Shown here: positions 21,473-33,200 of the stretch, piece after piece
Layout of the letters: the number at the start of each line of letters is the position of its first letter
Numbering within the stretch: the first letter of the stretch is position 1
Assembly: GCA_027475525.1 (NCBI GenBank)
Contig: JAMWFC010000113.1
Location: 248,001-312,000 of the forward strand
DNA from: Macrolepiota albuminosa
Taxonomy: Eukaryota; Basidiomycota; Agaricomycetes; Agaricales; Agaricaceae
Length of the DNA: 64,000 bases
Direction: 5' to 3'
Notes under the pieces: model-generated
Database searches by the model: none
What the model saw: the letters and a program-made list of their open reading frames with translations, nothing else
What the model was told of the DNA's origin: nothing
Made by a program: the position numbers and the translations under genes

Positions 21473-22648
21473 TCAGTTTGGGCCCTTGACGTCTACGTCG
21501 TTGATAAAACTAAGCACATGATGGGGTATCTCAGGTTGTAGAATAAACGTAATGTCGTTGTGGAATATGGGTACCAAATTTGTACATCCCATGGGAAGTG
21601 TAACCAGGCGTAGCACCCCAAATGGCATTTGAAATGTTGTCAAGTCATGAGAGGAAGGGTGAATTAAGCGCTCATCGTAGCTAACATACAGATCCAGGGT
21701 AGCGCCACATATTTGTCCCGCAAACAATTCAGCAACATGATCGGGAAAGGGTGGTACCACTAAATGACAAATCGTGACTTTGTTTAGCGGTTCCAAACTG
21801 TGAACTATATGTAGCTTCCAATTTTTCTTTAGTACACAAAACCATTGCGACCTATAGGCCAAATTGGAAGGCTCATAAACTCCCACCACTATCTTGGAGC
21901 AAATGATTTGGCAAACTTTGGCTTCAATGCCTGGCGGTATAGGTTGGTTATGCTCAGTCCAAGGTACATGAGGTATTGTCGGTATAACCACTGGTGGAAA
22001 AAAGTCAGTTCTAAGTTTACTGCTTTCTGAATCCTCCCAAGCAAATGCTTTGTTTTGTTTTTGCATAATGTCGATTAATACATCTAGTTCCGCCATCCAT
22101 AGAAAGCCTGTATCATGGGCACTAAGGAATAGTGCCCATTGTTCTTCCGTAAATTGTCCAGTAGGCTTGAAGGGTGGCAGATTCGGATTAAGTTCGGGAA
22201 GGGTTGCTAATGGGTCGCCAATGATCTTTCTCTTGATGCAAAATTCCTCGGGTACGATGCTCGCTACCGGTTTTGTTTCAAGCACTACTGGCTTGTACTT
22301 CTTTTTAACCTGAACCCCTTTGTGCTTAGGGGTACTGTTGTTAGCAAACATATTATAAATAGAACTTTGGTTTCTAGTGGAACCAGATATCAAAGGTTCT
22401 TTAGAATCAGGAGTAGAAACAAAATAAGTGTCTGTCGAAAGATTTTCAGTAATATCGGACGTGGTGAGGTATAAGTAGGATAAAGCTTTGCTAGTAAGCG
22501 ACGTAGAAGTGTTCAAGATTTCAGGGGCTAAAGGGGTATGTGATATAAGGGTTACTTGCCCAGTCTGATGATTATAGTCCAAGATAAGCGCTTCATCTCC
22601 ATGATCCTCATCACTCATCTCCTCAATGGCGCCAGAAAACACTCGCAA
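21473..22648 (-). pseudogene. Retroelement reverse transcriptase remnant
   Basis: A 391-codon open stretch holds a charged N-terminal region and then RT palm and finger motifs: QPIPPGIEAKVCQII, VGVYEPSNLAYRSQWFCV, LHIVHSLEPLNKVT, FQMPFGVLRLVTLPMGCTN. The active-site box reads FINDV where working elements have a (Y/F)xDD motif, so one catalytic Asp is replaced by Asn. Together with the missing downstream portion this marks a dead copy. Confidence 0.8.
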
Positions 22649-22920
22649 GGTTTGTCGCTAACGTAAGGTCGCTTTCTCGGTCCAGGCTTCTGGGACCTCC
22701 CTCAGGGAAATGTCAGTACCATTCTCCTGACTCCAGAATTAGGGTTGCTAATAGTTAGCGTCGTTTCATCTTTGGACGTTGTCTTGACTACTGATCAAGC
22801 TAGCACATTGAAGGGCCTTCCCAATAGTAAGTCGTATGCTGGTGAACCAAGTATGTGAATTTGCAGATAAAATGTAAGATCACCAATAGCACATGGCATG
22901 TTCTGGGCCATTCCCAAGGA

Positions 22921-25206
22921 TCAATCAATTGTGCCATTAGCGCTCTGCATGTTAAGAATGATTGTTGGTTCATGAATGATGCCCAGCTTGTTAGCAACGT
23001 TGGCAGCCATTGAAATAATTTGTGATCCGCTGTCCACAATAGACTCTATTTCACTTTTTCCATCAACTGTCAGCATAATTGAGTGAATCACATGAGAGTC
23101 TTGAGCTACAGTCAGGATGGCAGGATCGTCTCTAGATCTTAGCGATTTGAGGTAAGTTTTGACCAGGTCTACGGACGTAGCTTCTTTGGGTGGTGCAGCC
23201 TCTTCCTTGGTTTCCGGTGCTACTGTCTCTGTTATGTATGCGAATTCCAGCAGTGCACCATCGCATTCATCCACCGTTGTTACATTGTTAGCTACATTTT
23301 GTTGAGGGGTAACCGTGGTACACATCTGGTTCCTGACATCTGGTGCCACACTGCATAACTCTCCCACCAATAGCATAACCTGACTTTGCATGATGCGATC
23401 AAAAACTACCTTAGACTTTTCCAGATCGTATATAGGCGCTGTGGGTCGATATCCCCCCATAGGTTTATCTGGCACTCCAAAGTTGCGATTAAGGAGTGGG
23501 GCGTAGTTGCCCCTGAGGCCAGCGTAAAGATGCAGTGGTGGCTCCGTAACAGCTGGCGCTTTGGTTGCTTTGGGTACTTCGTTGTTAGTGCTAAAGATTG
23601 AGGCTTTCACTGGGGCAGGGCCTGTCATCGCGCCCGATGGTCTATAATCTTTCAAAGGCTGCTTGCTCTTTTTGATCTCCACCCTGTTGAAGACCTGATT
23701 CTTTAGTAACTTCAGCTCCTTCTCTAGCGTCTCAATTCTCTCCTTGCAGGACAGTGTAGGTCGGTCACTGATAGCGTTTAGCTGGAGTACTTCATGAATT
23801 AGTGCTTGTTGAGGAGTCGCCTCGGCTTCTGTTGTTGCCATGCTATTCAGGTTGCCTGTTGCTAAGTTCCCAGGGTTCCGATGGTGCCACTCATCAATGC
23901 GTCCCTGGAACGTCTTATGCTCGGGATAAAGGGGAATATTAGCGCCTGAAGGTAAGACTAGTTTCCCATCCATCCCACGGCATGCCTTCCCTTGTCGCAA
24001 ATACTGTTCAAGGATAGGGCATCTACTCCTGATCATGGTATGTCCTGCCTTGCCACAAAAATGGCAAAGTCCTGTTTGTACGTTGTTTCTAGGTGCCGAG
24101 AGACTAGTCAAGATCAAAGTTTCCAGTTTATTCATGACATTGGCGACTGCATTGTTAATGGCATTTTCCAAATCCTCCTTCTTGACGTATCCATTGCGGT
24201 CATTGGCAGCGCTAGGCGCTGGTGACTCTAGCTTGGGTGCCATTCCTCCATGGTCCATGCCAGGTTGCTGTAAAGGTATACCCGTATCTGTGCCCTTTAA
24301 TACCCACTTTCCTGCCTCAAAGACCTTTTTTATGTCGTAGGGTTCCTCGGAATGATGGTCGTGCATAATGATTTCCAAGCGTTGCGCAATCTTAGTCCAT
24401 AACAAGGTCAGGAATCCTTGCTGAAACAAATGGCGCTCCTTGTTCCCATATAACTTCCTATTTTGGACCAGCCATCTCGCTATTCGCTGGAAATCACGAT
24501 AATAAGTTGATAATACTCCTAGAGTATAGATCTCTGCTGCAAAGGTGTCCTGTACTAGCTTCTGGATTTCCATAACCGTATATCATGTAGCTTCTTCAGC
24601 GCCAGGATATAAATGAATGATAGCCTTCTTCCATTCATTATAGATAAAAGGCCTTGGCACTGCATCACTGGTAAGCCCTTGGAACTCCTTCAACCCTGTC
24701 CATGATTTGGCTGTACCGTATGAGACGTATCTGGCAGCGTATTCCTTCATCTGTGTATTGTCGGTCACATGACAGTCACGTAGCAAATACTCCAACTCTT
24801 TGAAATACTGTGTTAGTTCACGGGGCTTCATTTTGTCCCATTTTGGTGACGAGAAGTGGTTTCTGGATGGCATGCGCTGATTGTTTGGCTGATCCATACC
24901 GATAGGTGTGTTTGTCGAAGTAGGAAGGGTGGTGGTGCTCATGTTACTTAGTGTTGATGTTGTAGGTACCGGCTCAGTTGGCTCTGAGTTGCTAGGTTCT
25001 GGCAATAATAACCTAGATAACTCTTCTAGAGGAGTAAGCAGCATATGGTTTTTGCCTGCTAAGTACTCAAACGGTCGGGAAAAAGAGAAAAAGCTTTTGG
25101 CTAGGCTGTCTGGGGCGGCCTCAAGCTCCTGATCCAAAGTCTGTCTAGGTAGCACGCCTGGTAAGTATGATGAGTCGGTAGTGTTTGGTTCAAACACGCT
25201 CTCCAA
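22921..25206 (-). pseudogene. Retroelement gag-protease remnant
   Basis: The N-terminal part (24583-25206) runs MESVFEPNTTDSSYLPG to YPGAEEAT and ends in a stop. The same reading continues 10 bp later (24573-22921) with capsid-like helices, KWVLKGTDTG, a zinc knuckle CHFCGKAGHTMIRSRC (CX2CX4HX6C) and the retropepsin motif VDSGSQIISMA, so a single stop separates the halves. The order matches the fragment at 1-724. The protein would package element RNA, and the protease would cut the polyprotein if intact. Confidence 0.8.
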
Positions 25207-25300
25207 CAGGAGGCGGTGCTGTCACTGGGCTCGAGTTTCCGGCAGAATTCTGTCTCAGAAGAACCCCTCATGGTGGGCTCCAAAATGATGACGCCAACTG

Positions 25301-26390
25301 TGGTTGGGTGTGCTGGACGTATATGCAGTACAACGCTGTCTCCAGCGCTTGGCGTGCGTAGTTGTGAGGAGTCCTGACAGGGTCCCGGTGTGCTCGAGCG
25401 GGGGTGATAAAACGATGCGCTAAATTATAGCGCTTTGGAGGCTACCTGGCAGACAGTAAGCGTCATAGCTTAAACAAAGATATTGAAGAAAAAGACGAGT
25501 AGTGCAGCGTATTGTGCCCATAGGTGGCACCGTAAATGACGAAGACAAGATAGACGAGGCTAGCGCCCAACTTAGTGACAAAGTCAGATAAAGCTAGCAT
25601 AATTTGAACGCTAAGTGTAACTGGGTGCTTAAGAGGTTACTATTCATTGTTATATACATGTGAAGTAGCTATCTTATATACTATGCGCTACTGTGTTTTC
25701 CAAGATAAGTCCATCTGCAGTGCTACCTCCTAGCACCTCTTCTTGTGGTTTCCTCTAACGGTGACCTGTCAACAGCAATCTTTTGCACATGGATGATGGC
25801 AACCAATGGCGTTATGACCCACGGCAACCAACAGCAACTCTAAATTGACTTAGAATTATACGGGTCTGCTTACTTTTACTATAACTCCGATTGGCCAGGC
25901 TGTTCTGGGATATGGTCAGAAAATCCTTGACAGACGCCGTGAGCGCTAATGTAAGTGCTATGCATTGTATCAGTTCCTGACAGGTTCAGATGTCAGGTTT
26001 AAGTATATCCTGTGCCGCCATCATTGATTCTTTTAGACTTCTGATTGAAGTGCCTTGTCAAATGGCAGCGCCTGCTGCTGGCTCCTTCTGGAAGTGATCG
26101 GGGTTTAGTTTGAGTCCTCTCCTGCCGCCGTGTTAGCACTATATGTTCTGAGCCTCCTTCATCCTTGGGATAGGTGAATGGAGTGTGCTGAAGGCCTGGT
26201 AGCTAGCAGTTAGGGTAAATGGCTAAGTCCTGTAGTAGGTTGCCAGAGCTAGGGCTGCTCTATATTCCCAACTGGTCGCTAGAGTCTTCAGTACGTCAAG
26301 TGTCAGTTGGCCTATAATGTCCCTTGATGCGCTCAGTCCGAGTAGAAGCCTATCAATGCCCTTAACCAACTCACCCGTGCCAACAAGCCC
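25301..26390. other. Non-coding, possible 5' LTR region of the retroelement
   Basis: Sequence upstream (minus sense) of gag, AGCGC-rich, without an open frame. By position the 5' LTR should be here. No matching second copy exists in the window, so its ends cannot be set, and the scaffold gap cuts the region. Confidence 0.35.
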
Positions 26391-26490
26391 NNNNNNNNNN
26401 NNNNNNNNNNNNNNNNNNNNNNNNNNNNNNNNNNNNNNNNNNNNNNNNNNNNNNNNNNNNNNNNNNNNNNNNNNNNNNNNNNNNNNNNNN
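26391..26490. other. Scaffold gap (100 N)
   Basis: Exactly 100 N bases; the round number suggests a placeholder of unknown true size. Nothing should be called across it. Confidence 0.99.
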
Positions 26491-26979
26491 GGCAAAAATC
26501 GAAGACATTTTTCCCACACATAGTCCGCTGCACAGAAAAACCTCGATCTATTCTAGATCTCGGAATCAATAAATCCTGATACCATATCGGACTATAAACT
26601 TTGTACATATTTCCCTGATTATTGTATTTGATGTGTCCTCCTGACGAAGGACGTCTCGGATGTTCGCGAGGAAGGTCGCGGTCAGCGCAGGCGAGCGACG
26701 ATGAAATCTCGGTTTAATTCACGCGAGGAACTGGAGTTCAACGTAAGAAGTTTTAATTGTGTATTGTACGGATATGGCAATGTTATTGTGCTCACCTGGA
26801 GTTCAACGTAAGAATTTGAACTCCATGTGGACGGCTACGAATTGAAAAACTACTGTTCTTTGCAACTGTTAGCGTCTGCGGGTCCGGTGATAAGATGACA
26901 ATCGAGGAACTGATGGGTAAGCGCAGGTGTGCACTTTCGTCACCTCCGTACAACTTTTTTTGGATAATGAATCCAAACT
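26491..26979. other. Non-coding stretch
   Basis: AT-moderate sequence with an 18-base repeat (CTGGAGTTCAACGTAAGA near 26731 and 26799). No gene is recognised. Confidence 0.4.
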
Positions 26980-27330
26980 GTTGAAGAGGGAGAGGTCGAA
27001 TCCATGCTTCAAGGGCTTTCTTCTTGGCAGTAGAGAATTGTCGTAGCTGCACTTTAGGAGTCTCACGGGAACTGGTGTAAGTTCTTGCGAAAAAACTGGC
27101 TACATCTATATATGTTTTTCAAAACTGTCATGTAATCAAGGGGAGATAAGATGAGAGAGATAGTATTCGGGAATGACAAATCCCTACATCTGGATATCTC
27201 TCACGTTTTGGAGCATGCACCGAGAAGTACAGCATTGACATGTTACGTTGTATTGTAGTGTCAGAAGTTTAAGCAGTTTCTACTATGCAATGCAGCTCAA
27301 AGTAGTGGCGGGCTCAACATGGAACTATGT
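26980..27330. repeat. Diverged copy of the DUF6534 gene 5' region
   Basis: Matches 40320-40775 in the same orientation: TCCATGCTTCAAGGGCTTTC against TCCATACTTCAACGGCTTTC, then a nearly identical block from GAATGACAAATCCCTACATC to AAAGTAGTGGCGGGCTCAAC. At 40.3 kb this sequence holds the start and upstream region of a DUF6534-type gene. Here no gene body follows, so it is probably a promoter remnant. Confidence 0.75.
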
Positions 27331-28343
27331 AGTAGATGGAAATGGCCTTCCTTATTTGGATATTAGTGATTTTTGATGTCACTTTGTTGCAACCAACCAA
27401 ATGACACTTGGTCATTGATTAGTTTGGCGCCATCAAGGCCTGCTGCGACCGTTGATAGACTCCTCCTTGTCTCGGCAGTCGGACAAAGGAGTCGGAGAAG
27501 CGTACTCTGCCTACGGTGAATCCCATGATTAGAGCGGGCGGTGTGAACGCGCCAGCGCCAGCGCCACTGCTGTTGCTGTTGCTGGGACTAGGACTAGGAC
27601 TAGGCCCGGCGTTGAAGAGGTCGGCGATCGCTTGCACCCAGGGATATCCGGTCGCTGCAGCAATGGGGTTACCAGGCCCCGAGTTTCACATTTTAACAGA
27701 ACTCATAATAAACCCCTTTCAGCTTCAGCGTCAGACACAAAATCCCAAAATCCAAAAAACTCATACCCGTACCCGTAGTAATAGTTGAGGTCGTGAGCGT
27801 ATTCGTAATCCATCCATTCTGATTCTGACCTCGACATGGACATGGTCAATGGTCAACGGTTAACGGTATCCAAAATCCAAAAAAAAGGAGTTTCCCTTCC
27901 CTTCCCTTCGCCAAGCGTACGTAACGTACCGTTGAAAACATCACAAAACCAAAACCTCGTAGAGTATCGCCGTCGATCTCGGCCTGGAAGCCACACAGAT
28001 CCTACCTGCATCACACCAACATCCGTATGTAGGCCCGAGCACCAAGCCCTGCGATAAGTCTCGTCGAGATTCAACCGCATGGCGATCTTCGTATACTGTA
28101 ATCGTCGGCAGACCGCGAACCGTGCCCCGGCTAGCGCTGTAGCGCTGTGTAAGGGACAAGCACGCGGCGGAGGGAGTCAGTGAGTCGGAGAATGTGGAAT
28201 TGGAGTTGATGGAAGGAGAGGGTGGTTAGGGTGGTGATGCAACCCGACCTGACCCGACGCCGGAGCGAGAACCGGGGTGGTGAGGTGGGTAGGTAGTTCC
28301 ACTGGGAGAGGAGAAGTAGCCGAGGAGGAAGGAAGGAGATTGA

Positions 28344-28379
28344 TGTGTCTGTGTCTGTGTCTGTGTCTGTGTCTGTGTA
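28344..28379. repeat. (TGTGTC)n microsatellite
   Basis: Six head-to-tail copies of a 6-base unit. Confidence 0.95.
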
Positions 28380-28713
28380 GCGTTGTTCCGATGCTGTGCT
28401 GTCGTTTGTCAATAATTAAATGGAGAAAAAACATAGATGGGAGTAGTAAGCATAGTAAGCATAACAGATAAACGCCTTACCAAACGGTCAAGTTCTCACC
28501 ACCCATCCCCATCCCATACCGCCCCTGGTGAGAGCGTATCGGTTCCTTTGTTTCCTTTCCTTACTTAGATCAACGCCCAACCAAGGTGAACGCCTCCCTC
28601 CCTCGCACCGGCCGGTAGAAGAGAGGAACAGGGAACAGGGAACAGGGAACAGGTGCTCGTTCGTTCGTGTGGGACGTCTCATTCGCCTCGTCGATTGGTG
28701 AGACCCGAGATGG

Positions 28714-28791
28714 GATAAACGATAAACGATAAACGATGAACGATAAACGATGAACGATGAACGATGAACGATGAACGATGAACGATGAACA
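28714..28791. repeat. (GATAAAC/GATGAAC)n microsatellite
   Basis: About eleven copies of a 7-base unit, GATAAAC at the left turning to GATGAAC at the right. Confidence 0.95.
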
Positions 28792-29381
28792 AAAGGGACA
28801 TGTGCTACGTAACTTGACTCGCGTTTTGGAATTTAGCAAACAGGGTTTGCCACCCCTGCGAACGAGCCGGGTTCTGGGACGCACGAGCCGTGCTGGAGAA
28901 TGTACGCGCGCGGCCTGGTCGGTCGGTCGACCCTTGTACTACTCACGCCTCACGCCTCACACCTCACGCCTCAGCTCAGGAGTCGACGACGTGCACGCGA
29001 TGCCGTCATAACGTAGGGCGAGGAAGCGCCGGGTTAAACGAGTTTGCGCTTGTAGCAACTGTGATTGTGATTGTGATTGCGAGCGCGAGGCTGATGGAGA
29101 AAGTACCCTGAATCAGTAATATATTTTTTTAGGGAAAGGGATGCGTGTTGTTTGTGTTTTAGAGGGGAAAGGGGAGGGTTCGGTGGATACTTATGTGCTT
29201 GACACACCCCTGCAAGTGTTTCCACGTGTATGAGAACCTTGCCTACCTCCTACCCTAGGCCGAGGAGGATAAGTGTCTGGTGTCTACAGGCCTGGGGGTT
29301 TGGGACGTGAATAGAGAGTAGATACACGGCAAGCAGTTCACCCTGCCGCAGCCAAAAATGAAGCCGTGTAGAACGCTTGGT

Positions 29382-29406
29382 GTCGCAGTCGCAGTCGCAG
29401 TCGCAG
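29382..29406. repeat. (GTCGCA)n microsatellite
   Basis: Four copies of a 6-base unit. Confidence 0.95.
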
Positions 29407-30258
29407 AACCCTCAGCGTTTTTGCGTTTTCAAGAGTTATTTGGATTTGATTTCTTCGATGGGGTCTATCAATCAATCGTGACGAATGTAAGGAGCGAGTG
29501 ATTTATGCGGACCTTGAGCTTGATCGTAGTCTATTCAAATATCAAACTGTAGAGGAAACGTCGACCCCATTCGGATGAGCATAAGCCTGAAAGAGAAACA
29601 CCTCCAGGTGTAAAAGAACTATATAGCTCGTCGTGCCACCGCCGCCGAGACCGACACTGCTCAGCCTCGCCTCTCAGTCGGCTCGGCGCGCGTCGTTGTA
29701 TGCAGGCAAAGTCGTGGCAGTGCTTGAATTGCAAGGCCAAGCAAGGTTCTTCCATCCCCCCCCCGTTATCTTTGAGTCACTCGCAACAAAATGGAGCGTG
29801 AGGTGTCCCCGTGAGCGGAAGTAACGGCGTCCAGTAGATCTGCGTCGAAGAAACCGGGACTGGACTCGTAAGTTGTTCCACTAGAGGCGACATGGGGTAT
29901 GCAAGGGGAATGAATATTCAAACGGAAACTATACGTTCCTCCTGGCTGACAGTGTACGTGGTATGTTGCAGAGGCAGGAAAACGCTGATACATAGGATTG
30001 TTCGCACTCGAGCTCACTGCTCCATAGACGATGTTATACAAAAGTCGACGTTCTGACCAGGTACCCAGACATGCAAGACTTTGTTTGTAGTACGATCGAG
30101 GTAAAGTTGTATCTCACGCGATACAAAGGTAAAAGACGCGTCGGGTTCACAGCCGAAAATGAAGACGTAATTGGTGTCCCAGATTACACATCCTGGCGGC
30201 TGACACTGGCGCAAAACCAATAAAAACACGACGATCCCCATGGCCGTCCCTCAACTCA

Positions 30259-33200
30259 ATGAAACTACTACCACCACTCGCATCCCGCCTGCGCAAGTCG
30301 CACGGCCCCGGCAGCCGTTCCGATTTGATATCGGGCGCAGCCGCGGTGCTCGCGTCGCTTGCCTACCAAATCTTCCTGCACCCGCCCGCCCCAGCCATCT
30401 CTGCCACACACACACGCAAACTCCTGCCCGCCATTCCAGTTCCACCGACACCCACCGCCGCCCTCCCGCCGACCAAAACATCCCCAGGCCCAGGCCCCGA
30501 AAATCCATCCACGTGCCTGTCCACGTGCATCCTCGCCACCATCGCTTTGGCAGGTACGCGTCGTGCCTCGTTTGCCTGGCTCACAGACTAACCCCGTGAC
30601 GCCCAGCAACCGCCGCTGTGATCCTCACACGCGTCTGCTCACACATCCCATCTCACGACGACGACCCAGACGATGACCCTCCTCCGTACGACTCGGACGA
30701 CGAAGACGCCGACATGGATGAAGTCGAGGACTTTCTCACATCAGAGGACGACCCCGACCCCGAGGCCGAGGCCGACGGCCCGCCACCCCCTCCCCCTCCT
30801 CCGCCTGACGACGACGACGACCCACCTCCCCCACCGCCCACGACAGTGCCCGCACCTGACCCCCCGCCGCCGCCGCGGTTCCGCGCTCTCCTCTGCTGGC
30901 TCGCGGCACTGTGCACCGCGCTCGTCGAATCACTCACACAGGCTTTTCCAGAGTTTGTCCGACGCAACCGCATGACGCTCGAAGCGCTCTGGCAGCGCGG
31001 CGTCGTCCTGCTCAACGCGTACCCGAAAAACGAAAATGCGACACTAACGTTCGTCGTTGGCGCTGTGCTCGTCAACGTTTGTACGCTCGTGTGTCGTTTA
31101 CAGTGGACGAAGATGAAGTCGAAGGCATGTGAGAGTGAAGCGGATGATGAACACGACGAATGTCATGCGTCCCTTTATGCCGATGCCGATGCTGATGATG
31201 ACGATGATGAGGACTTTGAGCGAGCGCTTCGTACGCCGTTACCAGAGGACCACGAAGATGATTTGGATCTCGCTACGAGGACATTATTGCCTGAAGATGA
31301 TGAAGACGACTTTAGTCTCGCTACAAGGACGCCTCTGCCTGATGACCATGAAGACGAGTTCAATCTCGCTACAAGGACACCACTACCTGATGATGACTTT
31401 AGTCTCGCTCTAAAAACACCATTGCCCGACGTCGATGACCGGGAATTTGCTGTCGCGTTGTGTACTCCGCTGCCCGAGGATTACGAAGACGACTTTAATC
31501 TTGCCCTCTGGACATCGCTGCTCGAGGACCGTGAAGACGACTTTAGTCTCGCTCTAAAAACACCGTTGCCCGATGTTGATGACTGGGAATTCGATCTTGC
31601 GCTTTGTACACCTCTCCCTGAAGACCATGAAGAAGAAGACGACTTTGATCTCGCTCTAAGGACGCCACTTCCTGAAGACCGTGAAGACGACTTTGATCTC
31701 GCTCTAAGGACACCGTCTCCTGAAGACCATGAAGACGATTTTGATCTCGCTTTAAGGACACCGCTGCCTGAAGACCATGAAGACGACTCTAATCTTGCCC
31801 TCCGTGAGGACCACGAAGATGACTTTGATCTCGCTCTAAGAACACCGTTACCTGAGGATCACGAAGACGACTTCAACCTCGCTCTAAGGACACCGCTGCC
31901 TGAGGTTGACGAACGTGAATTCGATCTCCCACTGTGTACCCCGCTGCCCGAGGACCATGAAGATGACTTTGATCTCGCTCTAAGGACAGCGCTGCCTGAG
32001 GATCACGAGGATGATTTCGATCTCGCTCTTTGGACACCGCTCCCTGAAGACCATGAAGAAGAAGACGACTTTAGTCTTGCTTTAAGGACACCATTGCCTG
32101 AGGATCACGAGGATGACTTTGATCTCGCTCTAAGGACACCATTGCCTGAAGACCATGAAGAGGACTTTGATCTCGCTCTGAGGACACCGCTGCTCGAGGA
32201 CCACGAAGATGACTTTAATCTTGCTCTCTCTACACCGTTGTCTGATGTCGACGAGCGGGAGTTGGATATAGTACTCTGTACACCGCAACCGGAGGATCAC
32301 GAGGATGACTTTGATCTCGCTTTAAGGACACCATTGCCTGAGGTTGATGACCGGGAATTTGATATTGCGTTGTGTACCCCGCTGCCCGAGGACCGTGAAG
32401 ACGATCTTGCTCTAAGGACATCGCTGCCGGAGGACCATGAAGATGATTTTGATCTCGCTCTAAGGACACCGCTGCCTGAAGACCACGAAGACGATTTTAA
32501 TCTCGCTCTGTGGACACCGTTACCTGAGGACCACGAAGATGATTTCGATCTCGCTCTAAGGACACCGCTGCCTGAAGACCGTGAAGACGAGTTTAATCTT
32601 GCCCTCTGGACACCGTTACTTGAGGATCACGAGGATGGCTTCGATCTCGCTCTGAGGACACCGTTACCTAAGGATCACGAAGACGACTCTAATCTCGCCC
32701 TAAGGACACCGCTGCCTGAGGATCATGAAGACGACTCTAATCTCGCCCTAAGGACACCACTGCCCGAGGACCATGAAGACGACTTTAATCTCGCTCTAAG
32801 GACACCATTGCCTGAGGACCACGAAGATGACTTTAGTCTCGCTCTAACAACACCGCTGCCTGAGGATCATGAAGATGATTTTGATCTCGCTCTGAGGACA
32901 CCGCTGCCTGAGGATCATGAAGACGATTTCGATCTCGCTCTAAGGACACCACTGCCTGAAGACCACGAAGAGGACTTTGATCTCGCTCTGAGGACACTGC
33001 TGCTCGAGGACCACGAAGATGACTTTGATCTTGCTCTAAGGACACCATTGCCTGAGGACCACGAAGACGACTTTAATCTTGCCCTCTGGACACCATTGCC
33101 TGAGGACCATGAAGACGACTTTGATCTCGCTCTGAGGACACCATTGCCTGAAGACCACGAAGACGACTTTGATCTCGTTATAAGGACACCGCTCCCTGAT

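Larger units (their letters stand above)
19770..25300 (-). mobile_element. Degraded Ty3/gypsy-type retrotransposon
   Basis: In minus-strand order: gag (25206 to about 23050), retropepsin-like protease (VDSGSQIISMAANV near 23020), reverse transcriptase (22648-21473), a short RNase H-end/linker remnant and integrase (20732-19770). Protease-RT-integrase order is that of Ty3/gypsy. The frame is broken in at least five places and the end of RT plus most of RNase H is missing. A PBS-like TTGGCGTCATCATTTTGGAG lies on the minus strand near 25290, immediately before gag. LTRs were not recognised. The gag fragment at 1-724 belongs to a related family. Confidence 0.8.
27331..30258. other. Mostly non-coding region with microsatellites
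   Basis: No gene could be supported. Two minus-strand open stretches might be exons of small unknown proteins: 27419-27637 (MQAIADLFNAGPSPSPS) and 29766-30241 (MGIVVFLLVLRQCQPPG, then NNPMYQRFPASATYHV). I see no convincing splice sites joining them to anything. Simple repeats occur at 28344-28379, 28714-28791 and 29382-29406. Confidence 0.4.
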
